This document shows, piece after piece, positions 55,123 through 63,824 of a stretch of 64,000 nt of DNA. The notes under the pieces are model-generated. The model did no database searches and was not told where the DNA came from. It was given only the letters and a program-made list of their open reading frames with translations. Source of the DNA: Candidatus Amulumruptor caecigallinarius (lineage in GTDB: Bacteria > Bacteroidota > Bacteroidia > Bacteroidales > Muribaculaceae); NCBI GenBank assembly GCA_023665605.1, contig JAMPDP010000003.1:23777-87776 (forward strand), written 5' to 3'. The number at the start of each line of letters is the position of its first letter. Positions within the stretch are counted from its first letter, which is position 1. Position numbers and translations under genes: made by a program.

Positions 55123-56640
55123 TCAGTAGGCAGGATGCATGCGCCGTGTGTCATCAGGCATAAGCGGCGTTCCATTGAGGGGAGGCGTGGAAATCAGTCG
55201 GATAAAGTCGTCATAGAGTACAACATCGCTTGTGGCAAGTGTGTTGGCTCGTGTGAGAGATGACATATAGTCGCCGCCGTTGGCCAGATAGTCGATTGTG
55301 GCCAACAGATAGGTGGCATCTACATCAAGGGGCTTTCCGCTGATGGTGATGGAGGTGCACTTCCCGGTCTTGGGGTCATAGACAGCGTCCACATTGGCAC
55401 TCACGCCATCGCCTCCACGAGCAGCCATCACGTCAAATGCGTCTTGCAGATCGCGCCCTTTGATCTCAAGCACGCGCACGCGATTGTCAAATGGGAATGT
55501 GTTGATTACCTGACCTTTGGTGAGCGTGCCTTTGCCCCATCCGGAGCGCACGCCACCCACATTCATTATCGAGAGGTCCATCGGCTTGCCTGTGAGTTCG
55601 CGACCAATGGTCATCACCATGTCTGAGGCAAGGTTCACGAGCCCGGTCTTCTCCAGCGGGAATGCTCCGGCTGTCGTGCCGATACGTACATTCATCAGTG
55701 AGTCAACACCTTGTCTATACGGCTCTATCAGTTTGGCAGTAGCCGGATTGATGCGGTCGTCAAGCCGCTTGTCCACGCTTATCAGCTTTTCGGTGGCATG
55801 GCCGGAGTCAAGGTCAAGCGTCACCTCGCCGAGCCACAGACCACTCTTGCCATTCTGCGTGATGAGAATGGAATCGCCGCGCAAATTGGCTACATATGGG
55901 GGCACTGCCGGATTCTTCCCATCGATGAGCGTATGGCTGTGACCGCCGATTACAAGGTCAATATCCTCGGATGCCTTCACCAACTCGGGATCGGTGATCC
56001 CCTTGTCGGCAACATAGCCTATGTGGGTCACTGCAACCACGCGATCCACGCCCTCATTGTGCTTCAGATGCCAGGCCGTAGAGTTGGCTGCCTTGATGGC
56101 ATCCAGATATTTCAGACCCTTGTAATTCTTGTCAGCAATCATCCCTTTGGGGTCGAGATTAATGCCGATGAACGCCACCTTCCGATCGCCGACTTGGCGG
56201 ATTACGTATGGCTTCAGCACACCCTGCAGAGCTGTTCCGCGCACATCGTAATTAGTCGAAATCTTATCGGCATTGAGGCCGCGGTAGATGGTCGCTATTG
56301 AGTCCAGTCCATTATCAAACTCATGGTTGCCGAGTATCTGGATGTCATAGCCCAAAGCATTCATCATGTCACGCTCGGCTCGGCCACCGTAGAGGGTGAA
56401 GAAGAGTGTGCCTTGCACCATATCGCCGGCATCCACAAGCAATGCCCCGGGATGCTCGGCACGGATGCTGTCTATCAGCACCTGACGTCGGAGGATGCCA
56501 CCGAGGTCCTTGCTTGTCGGGTCTATCTGCGAGTGGGTGTCGTTAGTGTGAATTATGGTGAGCGTCTCTGCCGAGGCTACGATGGCAAGCCCCATAATGG
56601 AGGCTGCCATGATGGTACGCTTGATGTGGCGCATTTGCAT
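55123..56640 (-). CDS. secreted 5'-nucleotidase (UshA-like)
   Basis: A 505-residue periplasmic metallophosphoesterase with a signal peptide (RTIMAASIMGLAIVASA). The metal site motifs are in order: IIHTNDTHSQ, VDAGDMVQG, LGNHEFDNG, VVAVTHIGY and VIGGHSHT. The C-terminal 5_nucleotid_C domain has NVGGVRSGWGKG and NTFPFDNRVRVLEIKG, which bind the base. It removes phosphate from extracellular nucleotides. It has its own promoter (56681-56711) and the GH3 fusion gene follows, so both may scavenge envelope or nucleotide debris. A Met two codons in could also be the start. Confidence 0.9.
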   Translation of the reverse strand: MQMRHIKRTIMAASIMGLAIVASAETLTIIHTNDTHSQIDPTSKDLGGILRRQVLIDSIRAEHPGALLVDAGDMVQGTLFFTLYGGRAERDMMNALGYDIQILGNHEFDNGLDSIATIYRGLNADKISTNYDVRGTALQGVLKPYVIRQVGDRKVAFIGINLDPKGMIADKNYKGLKYLDAIKAANSTAWHLKHNEGVDRVVAVTHIGYVADKGITDPELVKASEDIDLVIGGHSHTLIDGKNPAVPPYVANLRGDSILITQNGKSGLWLGEVTLDLDSGHATEKLISVDKRLDDRINPATAKLIEPYRQGVDSLMNVRIGTTAGAFPLEKTGLVNLASDMVMTIGRELTGKPMDLSIMNVGGVRSGWGKGTLTKGQVINTFPFDNRVRVLEIKGRDLQDAFDVMAARGGDGVSANVDAVYDPKTGKCTSITISGKPLDVDATYLLATIDYLANGGDYMSSLTRANTLATSDVVLYDDFIRLISTPPLNGTPLMPDDTRRMHPAY

Positions 56641-56680
56641 TGGGTGTGTTAGAGCTTGTTCAATAGATTTGAGGGTGATG

Positions 56681-56711
56681 CAAATTTAACTCACCCGGGT
56701 GAAAAAAGCAA
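56681..56711 (-). promoter_or_regulatory. promoter of the 5'-nucleotidase / GH3 operon
   Basis: Minus-strand -7 box TAAATTTG (56681-56688) with TTG 20 bases upstream (56709-56711). The start point is about 35 bases before the ATG. Confidence 0.75.
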
Positions 56712-57224
56712 CACCTTCATCACTAAAAATATCGTCGTGCAAACATGAGAATCGCCATGTCAATCTCGCTCTGCATCCGACCCGAAGCCGTGGGTAGGAT
56801 GCGAATCAATAAGAGTGGAAACATCTAAATTGGTCGGGGCTGCAAAGCTCACCTTCTTTCCATCACAGACTCTTCCTCAGTATCAGTCTCTGCTGCATCT
56901 ACTGAAAGTGCTTCTTCTCTATACTTCCATCCGGTTATATCACCAAACGGGAACTGAAATCGCCCGTAGAGCCTGACACACACAGAGCTCCAGCACCGAA
57001 CGACACGGACATGGAAGCATCAAAGTAAAGGTATCACCGAGCCGTCTTCCCGCTGCAACTCGAGAGTGCCGTAGTTCTATGCGCGAACAACGCCGGCAAA
57101 AGCCGCCACCACACAGACTATTAACAAAGAAATATTCAAGGCGAAATCATTAACTATGTGCTACAAGTATAGCAACTTCTCTCGAAAGAATGTCACTTCA
57201 TGGCGATTATTTCCAATCAAGCTA
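56712..57224. other. intergenic stretch with a possible gene remnant
   Basis: A 513-base gap with no intact gene. On the minus strand a frame ending in TGA at 56849-56851 reads, without an ATG, LYGRFQFPFGDITGWKYREE and then an acidic tail ending ESVMERR. It is broken by a stop near 57020. The residue pattern looks protein-like, so it may be the C-terminal scrap of a lost gene, but I do not recognise it. Nothing else was identified. Confidence 0.25.
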
Positions 57225-57255
57225 TTGCACAGCAAAAAAAAATCCCTTAAATTTG
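57225..57255 (+). promoter_or_regulatory. promoter of tRNA-Lys
   Basis: TTG (57225-57227), 20-base spacer and a perfect -7 box TAAATTTG (57248-57255), followed by GCA as at other strong promoters here. The start lies about 40 bases before the tRNA. Confidence 0.75.
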
Positions 57256-57299
57256 CATCGCTTTTAGGCAAGCCCCACTACGCCTGAAGCAACCACGGA

Positions 57300-57372
57300 G
57301 ATTCGCTAGCTCAGTTGGTAGAGCACAACACTTTTAATGTTGGGGTCCTGGGTTCGAACCCCAGGCGGATCA
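57300..57372 (+). tRNA. tRNA-Lys (anticodon TTT)
   Basis: A 73-base cloverleaf. The acceptor stem is GATTCGC/GCGGATC with one G-U pair, the D arm is GCTC/GAGC, and the anticodon stem CAACA/TGTTG has loop CTTTTAA (anticodon TTT). The T arm is CTGGG-TTCGAAC-CCCAG and the discriminator is A. CCA is not encoded. An integrase remnant lies 125 bases downstream, so this tRNA was probably an integration site. Confidence 0.95.
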
Positions 57373-57393
57373 CAGATAAAACCCTGAAAATCA

Positions 57394-57427
57394 AGCAGTT
57401 AGGCTAAAATCTGACTGCTTTTTCTTT
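57394..57427 (+). terminator. terminator of tRNA-Lys
   Basis: A 9-bp stem AGCAGTTAG / CTGACTGCT (one G-U) with an 8-base loop, followed by TTTTTCTTT, 21 bases after the tRNA. Confidence 0.75.
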
Positions 57428-57496
57428 ACTTGATGCTTCAAAATACAGCACAGTTTCGCATCCTCTGTAAACCGAGATGTAAAACCAGTAAACCAA

Positions 57497-57721
57497 TTGA
57501 CAGGAACAGTTAAGGTACTGTGCTACAAATCAAAAACGCTCAGTGATGGCGAACATCCTCTGATGCTGTGTGTCTGTAAAGACAACAAACGTAAATATCA
57601 GAGTCTTGGAATATCTGTAAGTGCAGAGCATTGGGACTTCAAGAATAACCTTCCAAATGACAGATGCCCCAATCGTGAGAGAATCATCATTCTCATAAAC
57701 GAGAAAGTCAACAAGATTTAG
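57497..57721 (+). pseudogene. integrase (tyrosine recombinase) N-terminal remnant
   Basis: About 74 residues matching only the N-terminal arm-DNA-binding domain of Bacteroidetes tyrosine integrases: TVKVLCYKSKTLSDGEHPLM, then KYQSLGISVSAEHWDFKNN and PNRERIIILINEKVNKI before TAG. The SAM-like and catalytic domains (R-H-R-Y) are missing, and no ATG starts the frame (TTG at 57497). Expected full length is about 400 residues. It sits just after tRNA-Lys in the orientation of an element integrated at the tRNA, so it marks the scar of a lost or rearranged mobile element. Confidence 0.7.
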
Positions 57722-57860
57722 CGAATAGCCTTAGGCAAGCAAATCGCAGGAGCGATTACACATTCCGCTAAATTGCTTTCAAATAAGAAAATTTTTGTAG
57801 CTTTACATCGCTGTTCAAATTTTCTGTTTCCCATTTACATCTTCAACTTTTGCAGTGACC

Positions 57861-59990
57861 ATGACTTCTACCAACCGGTGCTTATATTGCTCGGATTTTA
57901 AGACGTTTATCTATGCAGACCCATATCATATTTTAGGGTGTCTGCATAACGCTTATCATGGCTCAACTCTCACCACCACGGACGAAGCCTGGATGGCGGA
58001 AATTGAAATATTGCAATCTGCTCTTGCACCATGGAAGGATGAGAATGCTGACATTATCTTTGAATACGACATTCCACGGCTTGGCAAAAGGATAGATGCA
58101 GTCTTAATCCTGCGCAAAATGATTTTTTGCCTCGAATTCAAGGTCGGTAAAAAGGATGCATTGCAGTCAGATGTTGAGCAGGTTATGGATTATGCCTTAG
58201 ACCTCAAGAATTTCCACAAATTCAGCCACGATAATGTTATTGTACCAATCCTGATTCCGACTGAACGGAAAAGTGCTACCGACTCAATCAGCCCATCAAT
58301 CTACGATGATGCAATAGTTAACCCACTAATCACCGGTAAAACCGGGCTGCAACAGATTATTGCCAATGTTATTGCTCATCTCGATGCGCATACCAACGAG
58401 CGCATCCCTCAGTGGATCATAAGTCCCTATGCCCCCACACCAACCATCATCGAAGCAGCACGTGCGCTTTATCAGAATCATTCTGTTGAAGATATCACCA
58501 GACATGAAGCTGACAAGGTGACAACCGATGCCACAATAGCATATATCCTCGACGTGATAAATCACTCTAAGGTACGTGGCGAAAAGAGCATATGCTTTGT
58601 GACAGGCGTGCCGGGCGCCGGCAAAACTTTGGTGGGATTGGATGTTGCCGTAAAGCAATCTTATGAGCATGATGGTCACCTAAATGAGGAGGACGGTGCC
58701 GTATATCTCTCAGGCAATGGTCCTTTGGTGGCTGTATTGCAGGAAGCTCTGGCCCGCGACAACTATAAGAAGTGTCGGGAAAAGGGTGAAGATAAGAAAC
58801 TTTCTGACTCGCGTCGCGAGGTGACTAAATTCATTCAGATTATCCACCAATATCGCGACAACATGCTCGCAAAAATCAAGAACCCTGTCGAAAACGGTGT
58901 GCTTGAAATAGATCCGGAGAAAGCTGTCAAACAGAAACATAGCGGATATGGCGAAGTGGAACATGTGGCCATCTTTGATGAAGCTCAACGAGCATGGACT
59001 CATCAGCGTATAGCTAACTATCTCAAACGCGGAGGCACTTACGGCAACAAACTGAAGGTGCCGAACTTCCCCATGTCGGAAGCGGCATTCCTGATATGGT
59101 CTCTTGACCGGCGCGAGGATTGGGCCACAATTGTTTGCCTCATCGGCGGAGGTCAAGAGATTAACACCGGCGAAGCTGGAATTTCTGAATGGATTTCGGC
59201 ACTTAATGACCGGTTCCCGCATTGGAAAGTATATATTTCCGACAAACTGACAGCTCCTGAATATGCCGAAGGAAAAGTCCACGAGCTGTTGGAACAGAAC
59301 AACAATGTAGTGTATTCCGACAAACTCCATCTTGCTGTAAGTCTAAGGTCGTTCCGTGCCGAAAGACTATCTGATTTTGTCCATTCGCTACTCTTATTCA
59401 AGCCTGATGCAGCCGAACTCTATCAGAATGTTGTCAACAATAAATATCCCATCCTCCTCACCCGTGACATGACCAAAGCCAGACAATGGCTCCGTCAACA
59501 GGCACGAGGTACCCAACAAACAGGCATATTAATCTCAAAAGTGTCCGCACGCTTTAAGCCCTTGGCCGTCCATGTATTGCCACAACAAGATGACAACGCC
59601 GTGCACTGGTTTCTCGAAGACAAGACAGATGTGAGGTCCTCCAATTATCTTGAAGATGCTGCTACCGAGATACAGGTTCAAGGGCTCGAAGTAGACTTTG
59701 CCTGCGTGCTTTGGGATGCAGACATGCGTGCCGCCGACGGAGAATGGTCATTCTGGAAATTTAATGGCAAGACTCAATGGATTCCCGAAAAGAACCCTGA
59801 GACACAAAAATATATGCTTAATGCCTATCGCGTACTGCTCACTCGGGCGCGCCAGGGCATGATTATATGTATCCCTGAAGGCAATCCCCACAAGACAGCT
59901 GAGGGTTTCGCCGAAGACCCCTCGCGGCTGCCGGCTTTTTACGAAGACACCTACCGCTACTTCAAGAGTATAGGCATACAAGAATTATAG
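57861..59990 (+). CDS. DUF2075 (Schlafen group 3-type) helicase with N-terminal PD-(D/E)XK-like domain
   Basis: A 709-residue protein, counted from the ATG at 57861 (a GTG two codons earlier is possible). Residues about 60-125 look like a PD-(D/E)XK nuclease core: RIDAVLILRKMIFCLEFKVG with Asp79, Glu92 and Lys94, then QVMDYALDL with Gln107 and Tyr111. The second part is a DUF2075 NTPase with Walker A VTGVPGAGKTLV (249-256) and Walker B VAIFDEAQRAW (Asp373, Glu374). A later helicase motif is VQGLEVDFACVLW, with a C-terminal YRVLLTRARQGMIICIPEG. Nuclease-helicase proteins of this kind are candidates for phage defence. The location beside a tRNA and integrase scrap supports horizontal gain. Activity is inferred. 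Confidence 0.8.
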   Translation: MTSTNRCLYCSDFKTFIYADPYHILGCLHNAYHGSTLTTTDEAWMAEIEILQSALAPWKDENADIIFEYDIPRLGKRIDAVLILRKMIFCLEFKVGKKDALQSDVEQVMDYALDLKNFHKFSHDNVIVPILIPTERKSATDSISPSIYDDAIVNPLITGKTGLQQIIANVIAHLDAHTNERIPQWIISPYAPTPTIIEAARALYQNHSVEDITRHEADKVTTDATIAYILDVINHSKVRGEKSICFVTGVPGAGKTLVGLDVAVKQSYEHDGHLNEEDGAVYLSGNGPLVAVLQEALARDNYKKCREKGEDKKLSDSRREVTKFIQIIHQYRDNMLAKIKNPVENGVLEIDPEKAVKQKHSGYGEVEHVAIFDEAQRAWTHQRIANYLKRGGTYGNKLKVPNFPMSEAAFLIWSLDRREDWATIVCLIGGGQEINTGEAGISEWISALNDRFPHWKVYISDKLTAPEYAEGKVHELLEQNNNVVYSDKLHLAVSLRSFRAERLSDFVHSLLLFKPDAAELYQNVVNNKYPILLTRDMTKARQWLRQQARGTQQTGILISKVSARFKPLAVHVLPQQDDNAVHWFLEDKTDVRSSNYLEDAATEIQVQGLEVDFACVLWDADMRAADGEWSFWKFNGKTQWIPEKNPETQKYMLNAYRVLLTRARQGMIICIPEGNPHKTAEGFAEDPSRLPAFYEDTYRYFKSIGIQEL

Positions 59991-60034
59991 AAAATATACA
60001 TCACATATACAGCATAACCAAACTGATTGATAAT

Positions 60035-62326
60035 ATGATACGTTTCTTGATGACAATGGCAGCGGTGTGGCTCTCGGTGACTGCGATATATGGGCGAACT
60101 ATCGAGGGTGAAGTGCGTGCGGAAAATGACTCTACGGCAATAGCCGGGGCTTCCTGTCGCCTGATGGCTGGGGAGCAATTCATAGCAGGCGTGACAACCA
60201 ATGAAGATGGTCGGTTTGAAATATCCACCAAGGAGACTGAGGAAGTAAGGCTGGAAATCTCAATGACGGGATACGCCTCGGCCGAGATTCTGATAAAAGC
60301 GGGCGAAAGTATGAATGTCGGCACTGTATATCTGACCGACGGCGTGAGGCTTGGCGAAGTGCAGGTGACAGCCCATTCGATAATGGAGGTCAAGGGAAGA
60401 ACTGTGATTTTCCCCTCTGTGGCCGACGTAAAGGCTTCCTCTACATCGATTGGGTTGTTTCAGAAATTGCCGCTGGCCGGACTGGAGGCCAACCCGATCA
60501 ACAGGACACTGAGCGTGGATGGCGGCACACCGGTAATTCTTATCAATGGCATCCCATCTACAATAGAGGACTTCAACTCCCTTCAGCCCAAAGACATAGC
60601 TAAGGTGGAGTATTCGCGTATCACACCCGCGCGCTATGCCGACAGCGGCAACACCGGCTTTCTGAATATCACCCTCAAGCAGAGGAGCGATGGTGGACAG
60701 GTGTACATATGGGGGCGCTCGGCAGTAACCACTGCATTTGTTGACGGCTCTGCACGTGCATCTTATCATCAGGGGCCATCTCAGTTCACGCTTACTTACA
60801 ATCCCTCGTGGCGCAACTACCATGAGGTCTATGACAACACCACGGAGAGCTACATCGGTAATGACTTCCGGGTGAACCTTGATGAACATGACCGCAATCC
60901 CTTCAACTATCATTATCACAACATCGGGCTGAAGTATGACTACAGCCCTGATGTCAACACAGTCTTCTCGGCAACATTCCGCATCAATCCGAGCTTCAAC
61001 AAGCGGCGCACATATGCGCATACCATCGACTCTTATCTGGGTGATTACAGCAACGAGAGCCACATGACGTCCGATTATCTGGCCCCGTCGCTCGACCTCT
61101 TCTTCCGGCGTGACTTCAACCAGAAGAACTCAATGGAAGTTCAGGTAGTCGGGACGCTGAGCGATAATGATTATCGGCGAGTTAACGATTACCTCTTTAG
61201 CGACGGCTCCACATCGGACTATGTTATGGATGTGGACAGCCGCCGACGGTCACTCATCACCGAGATAAACTACACTCATCAGTTCTGCGAGAACACCTCG
61301 CTGACGGCAGGTTACCAGAACACGCTGTCCCACAGCCGCAACACCTATCTCGCGACAGACTACAAACCCATCTTGACCGAGAACAACAACTACGCGTACG
61401 CCCGCCTCGGGCAGCAGCTGCGCAAAGTCTACCTGTCTCTCTCCTCCGGTGCCAAGCTCTACTGGATCAAGAATGACCTCAACAAGCGTCACTTTATCCG
61501 CAATCTCACCACGGTGCAGGCCTCATGGAACATATCACAGCAATGGAGCCTTGTTGCCGCCTTCCAGTATTCGCCGAGCATCCCCTCGCTCTCTGCCCTG
61601 ACCGACTATCCCCAGCAGCAGACGCCCTACCTCGTGTCCAACGGCAATCCACGTCTGAAGGTCGCTCAGAATTTCGTCTACCAGTTGATGCCCTCGTTCA
61701 AATACAAGAAGTTCAGTACATCCTTGCTTATGAACTACCGGAATATCAACGACTTTGTTATGGCTGACATGATGTATATGGGCAACCGGTTGTTTCTGTC
61801 GCAGAGCGTCAACGCACGCCGGTGTTGGGCTGCTTGGGGCAATCTCAACATGAAAATCAGCGACGTGGCCGGCTTCGGAGCTAACGTCAATCTGGGTCTG
61901 GATCATTATGAGACGATGGGAGCCGGTTGGAGCCATCACCTGACATCCTTCAGCGGAAGCTTCACAGCATGGTGGACCAAGGGACCATGCACCATATCCT
62001 ACTGGCGCAAGATTCCCGGCAAGTATCTGAGCGGCAATGTCGTAAGCAAGGAGGAAAACGGCGACGCCCTCAGCTTTGAGGTAAAGCCCGACAAACATTG
62101 GACGCTGGAGGCCAGCTGGATGTATATGTTTGACCCAAAGGGTACGCAGTATCCATCTTGGGGGTATTCGAGCGTAAACCCGTACTACAAGGAGCGATAC
62201 ATAAAGCACAACGGCAACATGGTGGTCCTGTCGGCAAGCTACTCGGTAGATTTCGGCTCGCTGTTCCGCTCGTCAAAGCGCTCGCTCAACAATTCAGACA
62301 ACGGCTCTTCCTTGCTGCAGATGTGA
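60035..62326 (+). CDS. outer-membrane beta-barrel protein (OMP_b-brl, TonB-receptor-like)
   Basis: A 763-residue outer-membrane protein. A signal peptide (MIRFLMTMAAVWLSVTAIYG) is followed by a carboxypeptidase-regulatory-like domain (about 22-105; RTIEGEVRAENDSTAIAGAS). A plug-like part has KLPLAGLEANPINRTLSVDG and INGIPSTIEDFNSLQPKDIA, and a long barrel with alternating aromatic strands runs to the end. It belongs with the OMP_b-brl_3 group rather than SusC: it is shorter, and no SusD-like partner gene follows. No TonB box is evident. The cargo is unknown. It starts 44 bases after the helicase gene with no terminator seen between them. Confidence 0.87.
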   Translation: MIRFLMTMAAVWLSVTAIYGRTIEGEVRAENDSTAIAGASCRLMAGEQFIAGVTTNEDGRFEISTKETEEVRLEISMTGYASAEILIKAGESMNVGTVYLTDGVRLGEVQVTAHSIMEVKGRTVIFPSVADVKASSTSIGLFQKLPLAGLEANPINRTLSVDGGTPVILINGIPSTIEDFNSLQPKDIAKVEYSRITPARYADSGNTGFLNITLKQRSDGGQVYIWGRSAVTTAFVDGSARASYHQGPSQFTLTYNPSWRNYHEVYDNTTESYIGNDFRVNLDEHDRNPFNYHYHNIGLKYDYSPDVNTVFSATFRINPSFNKRRTYAHTIDSYLGDYSNESHMTSDYLAPSLDLFFRRDFNQKNSMEVQVVGTLSDNDYRRVNDYLFSDGSTSDYVMDVDSRRRSLITEINYTHQFCENTSLTAGYQNTLSHSRNTYLATDYKPILTENNNYAYARLGQQLRKVYLSLSSGAKLYWIKNDLNKRHFIRNLTTVQASWNISQQWSLVAAFQYSPSIPSLSALTDYPQQQTPYLVSNGNPRLKVAQNFVYQLMPSFKYKKFSTSLLMNYRNINDFVMADMMYMGNRLFLSQSVNARRCWAAWGNLNMKISDVAGFGANVNLGLDHYETMGAGWSHHLTSFSGSFTAWWTKGPCTISYWRKIPGKYLSGNVVSKEENGDALSFEVKPDKHWTLEASWMYMFDPKGTQYPSWGYSSVNPYYKERYIKHNGNMVVLSASYSVDFGSLFRSSKRSLNNSDNGSSLLQM

Positions 62327-62400
62327 CAGCTGGGAGGTAGCACCACTCCCCCGTTCACCCGTCCATTCCCAACGACAAAAACTGCATCATACCTCGTGAG

Positions 62401-62510
62401 GAGCGTCCGCAGGACGCTGATTTACTCATAGCCCCGGAAGCCGGAGCGATAGCGCAGGCATCCGGGGTTATCACAAGCAAGGCAAGGGCGTCTGGAGGAC
62501 GCCGATTTAC
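62401..62510. repeat. short hairpin repeats, copies B and C, around a third hairpin
   Basis: Copy B (62401-62425, GAGCGTCCGCAGGACGCTGA then TTTAC) and copy C (62487-62510, GGCGTCTGGAGGACGCCGAT then TTAC) share the form hairpin plus GATTTAC with copy A at 27415. Between them CCCCGGA (62432-62438) pairs with TCCGGGG (62461-62467). The gap 62327-62715 has no gene; apart from these repeats and a 23-base word near 62513 I see nothing defined. Confidence 0.55.
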
Positions 62511-62715
62511 AATCTCAAACAAGCTCTGACACACCATCCGGGATGGTTCGCATCAACCGCCCTGATTATGCTCGTAAGCGTATGTGAAAGGGGGGCGGAA
62601 CAAACCGGGGGGATGGAGTGTTTAATGGATGTGAATTGCAGTCATTGCGGTTTTTACGCGCTGATTGTTCCTCCGACCACTGCTCCTGATATTTCTCTTA
62701 TTGAATACGCAAGAT

Positions 62716-63216
62716 ATGGAAACCGTATTTTTCAAAGGCACCGCGTGCCACACTTATGGGTCGCTTCCCGAAGTAGGGAGCGAGGCTCCATGCTTCCATC
62801 TGGCCGGCATTGACCTGTCACAAATCACATGCAAGGACTTTCCCGACCAGCGCATCGTGCTCAACATCTTCCCGAGCCTCGACACTGATGTCTGTGCCGC
62901 ATCGGTGCGTCGCTTCAATGTAGAAGCCGCCAAGCTGAAGGATGTCAAGGTTATTTGTGTGTCCATGGACCTTCCCTTTGCCATGGCCCGCTTCTGCACC
63001 ATCAACAATATTGAGAACGTGATTCCCGCCTCAGCATTCCGTTCCCCCCTCTTCGGACAGAAGTATGGTGTCACTCTCTGCGACGGCCCGTTGGCTGGCC
63101 TGCTGGCCCGCGCGGTAGTGGTCATTGACAAAGACCACAAGGTGCTCTACCGAGAGCTCGTTGAGGAGATAACTCACGAGCCTGACTACGAAGCCGCCAT
63201 CTCAGTGCTCAAGTAA
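62716..63216 (+). CDS. tpx: thiol peroxidase (Tpx family)
   Basis: Atypical 2-Cys peroxiredoxin, 166 residues, reducing peroxides with electrons from thioredoxin. The peroxidatic site is FPSLDTDVCAASVRRFN (Cys near residue 60) and the resolving Cys is in MARFCTINNI, about 34 residues later. The ATG at 62716 (METVFFKGTACHTYG) fits the family; the frame upstream to 62665 encodes an unrelated hydrophobic stretch. It is followed by a strong terminator. It would be recycled through the TrxB encoded at 46110. Confidence 0.92.
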   Translation: METVFFKGTACHTYGSLPEVGSEAPCFHLAGIDLSQITCKDFPDQRIVLNIFPSLDTDVCAASVRRFNVEAAKLKDVKVICVSMDLPFAMARFCTINNIENVIPASAFRSPLFGQKYGVTLCDGPLAGLLARAVVVIDKDHKVLYRELVEEITHEPDYEAAISVLK

Positions 63217-63251
63217 ATCAACACGAACAGCATGTCTTTAATCCGGATAGC

Positions 63252-63298
63252 AAGCCACCCGGATGCTCCTGAAGGGAGTGTCCGGGTGGCTTGTTTTG
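63252..63298. terminator. terminator between tpx and rplT
   Basis: A perfect 12-bp stem AAGCCACCCGGA / TCCGGGTGGCTT with a 17-base loop, followed on the plus strand by GTTTTG. It terminates tpx and, by symmetry, may also act on the convergent rpmI-rplT transcript. Confidence 0.8.
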
Positions 63299-63327
63299 TA
63301 CTGCGCTTGTATATCTTGAGCGGTAGC

Positions 63328-63678
63328 TTAGGCGTTCTTCACCTTCTCAACGATAGCCTTGAAAGCGGCGGGATTGTTGAGAGCGAGGTCAGCGAGAACC
63401 TTGCGGTTAATCTCGATGCCTGACTTGTGGATGAGGCCCATCAGCTTGCTGTAGCTGAGATCCTCCATGCGGGCGGCAGCGTTGATACGCTGAATCCACA
63501 GAGCGCGGAAGTTGCGCTTCTTGTCCTTACGGTCGCGGTAAGCGTACGTCAGACCCTTCTCCCAGGTGTTCTTGGCAACGGTCCATACGTTACGACGGCA
63601 CCCGTAGTAACCGCGGGTGAGCTTGAGGATTTTCTTGCGGCGAGCACGTGAAGCTACGTGATTGACTGATCTTGGCAT
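63328..63678 (-). CDS. rplT: ribosomal protein L20
   Basis: Large-subunit protein L20, 116 residues, needed early in 50S assembly. [19 protein letters not shown] is the basic N-terminal extension. [20 protein letters not shown] is the family signature and [20 protein letters not shown] ends the protein. It follows rpmI after a 146-base spacer, the usual infC-rpmI-rplT order. In other bacteria L20 represses this operon by binding its mRNA; the spacer is long enough to hold such structure but I cannot define one. Confidence 0.96.
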   Translation of the reverse strand: MPRSVNHVASRARRKKILKLTRGYYGCRRNVWTVAKNTWEKGLTYAYRDRKDKKRNFRALWIQRINAAARMEDLSYSKLMGLIHKSGIEINRKVLADLALNNPAAFKAIVEKVKNA

Positions 63679-63824
63679 TTGTCAGAATTGTTGTGAGTGT
63701 CAGCGGCAAGGCTTGTCAGCTATGCACTTAGTGTGTGACCTAATCACACGGTGGTTGCTGTGCACTCGGTTAATAATACTGGTGTGGTTGGGGTGATAAG
63801 GTTGTAAGCCCGAAGCCGAGTGAG

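Noticed and set aside
56849..57020. A real minus-strand gene ending at 56849
   Set aside because: No start codon, broken by a stop and no recognisable family; kept only as a possible remnant.
57372..60034. Complete integrated element with attL/attR copies of the tRNA-Lys 3' end
   Set aside because: No second copy of the tRNA 3' sequence was found downstream, and the integrase is only a fragment.
60035..62326. SusC-type transporter of a polysaccharide utilisation locus
   Set aside because: Too short for SusC, and no SusD, glycoside hydrolase or regulator genes follow.
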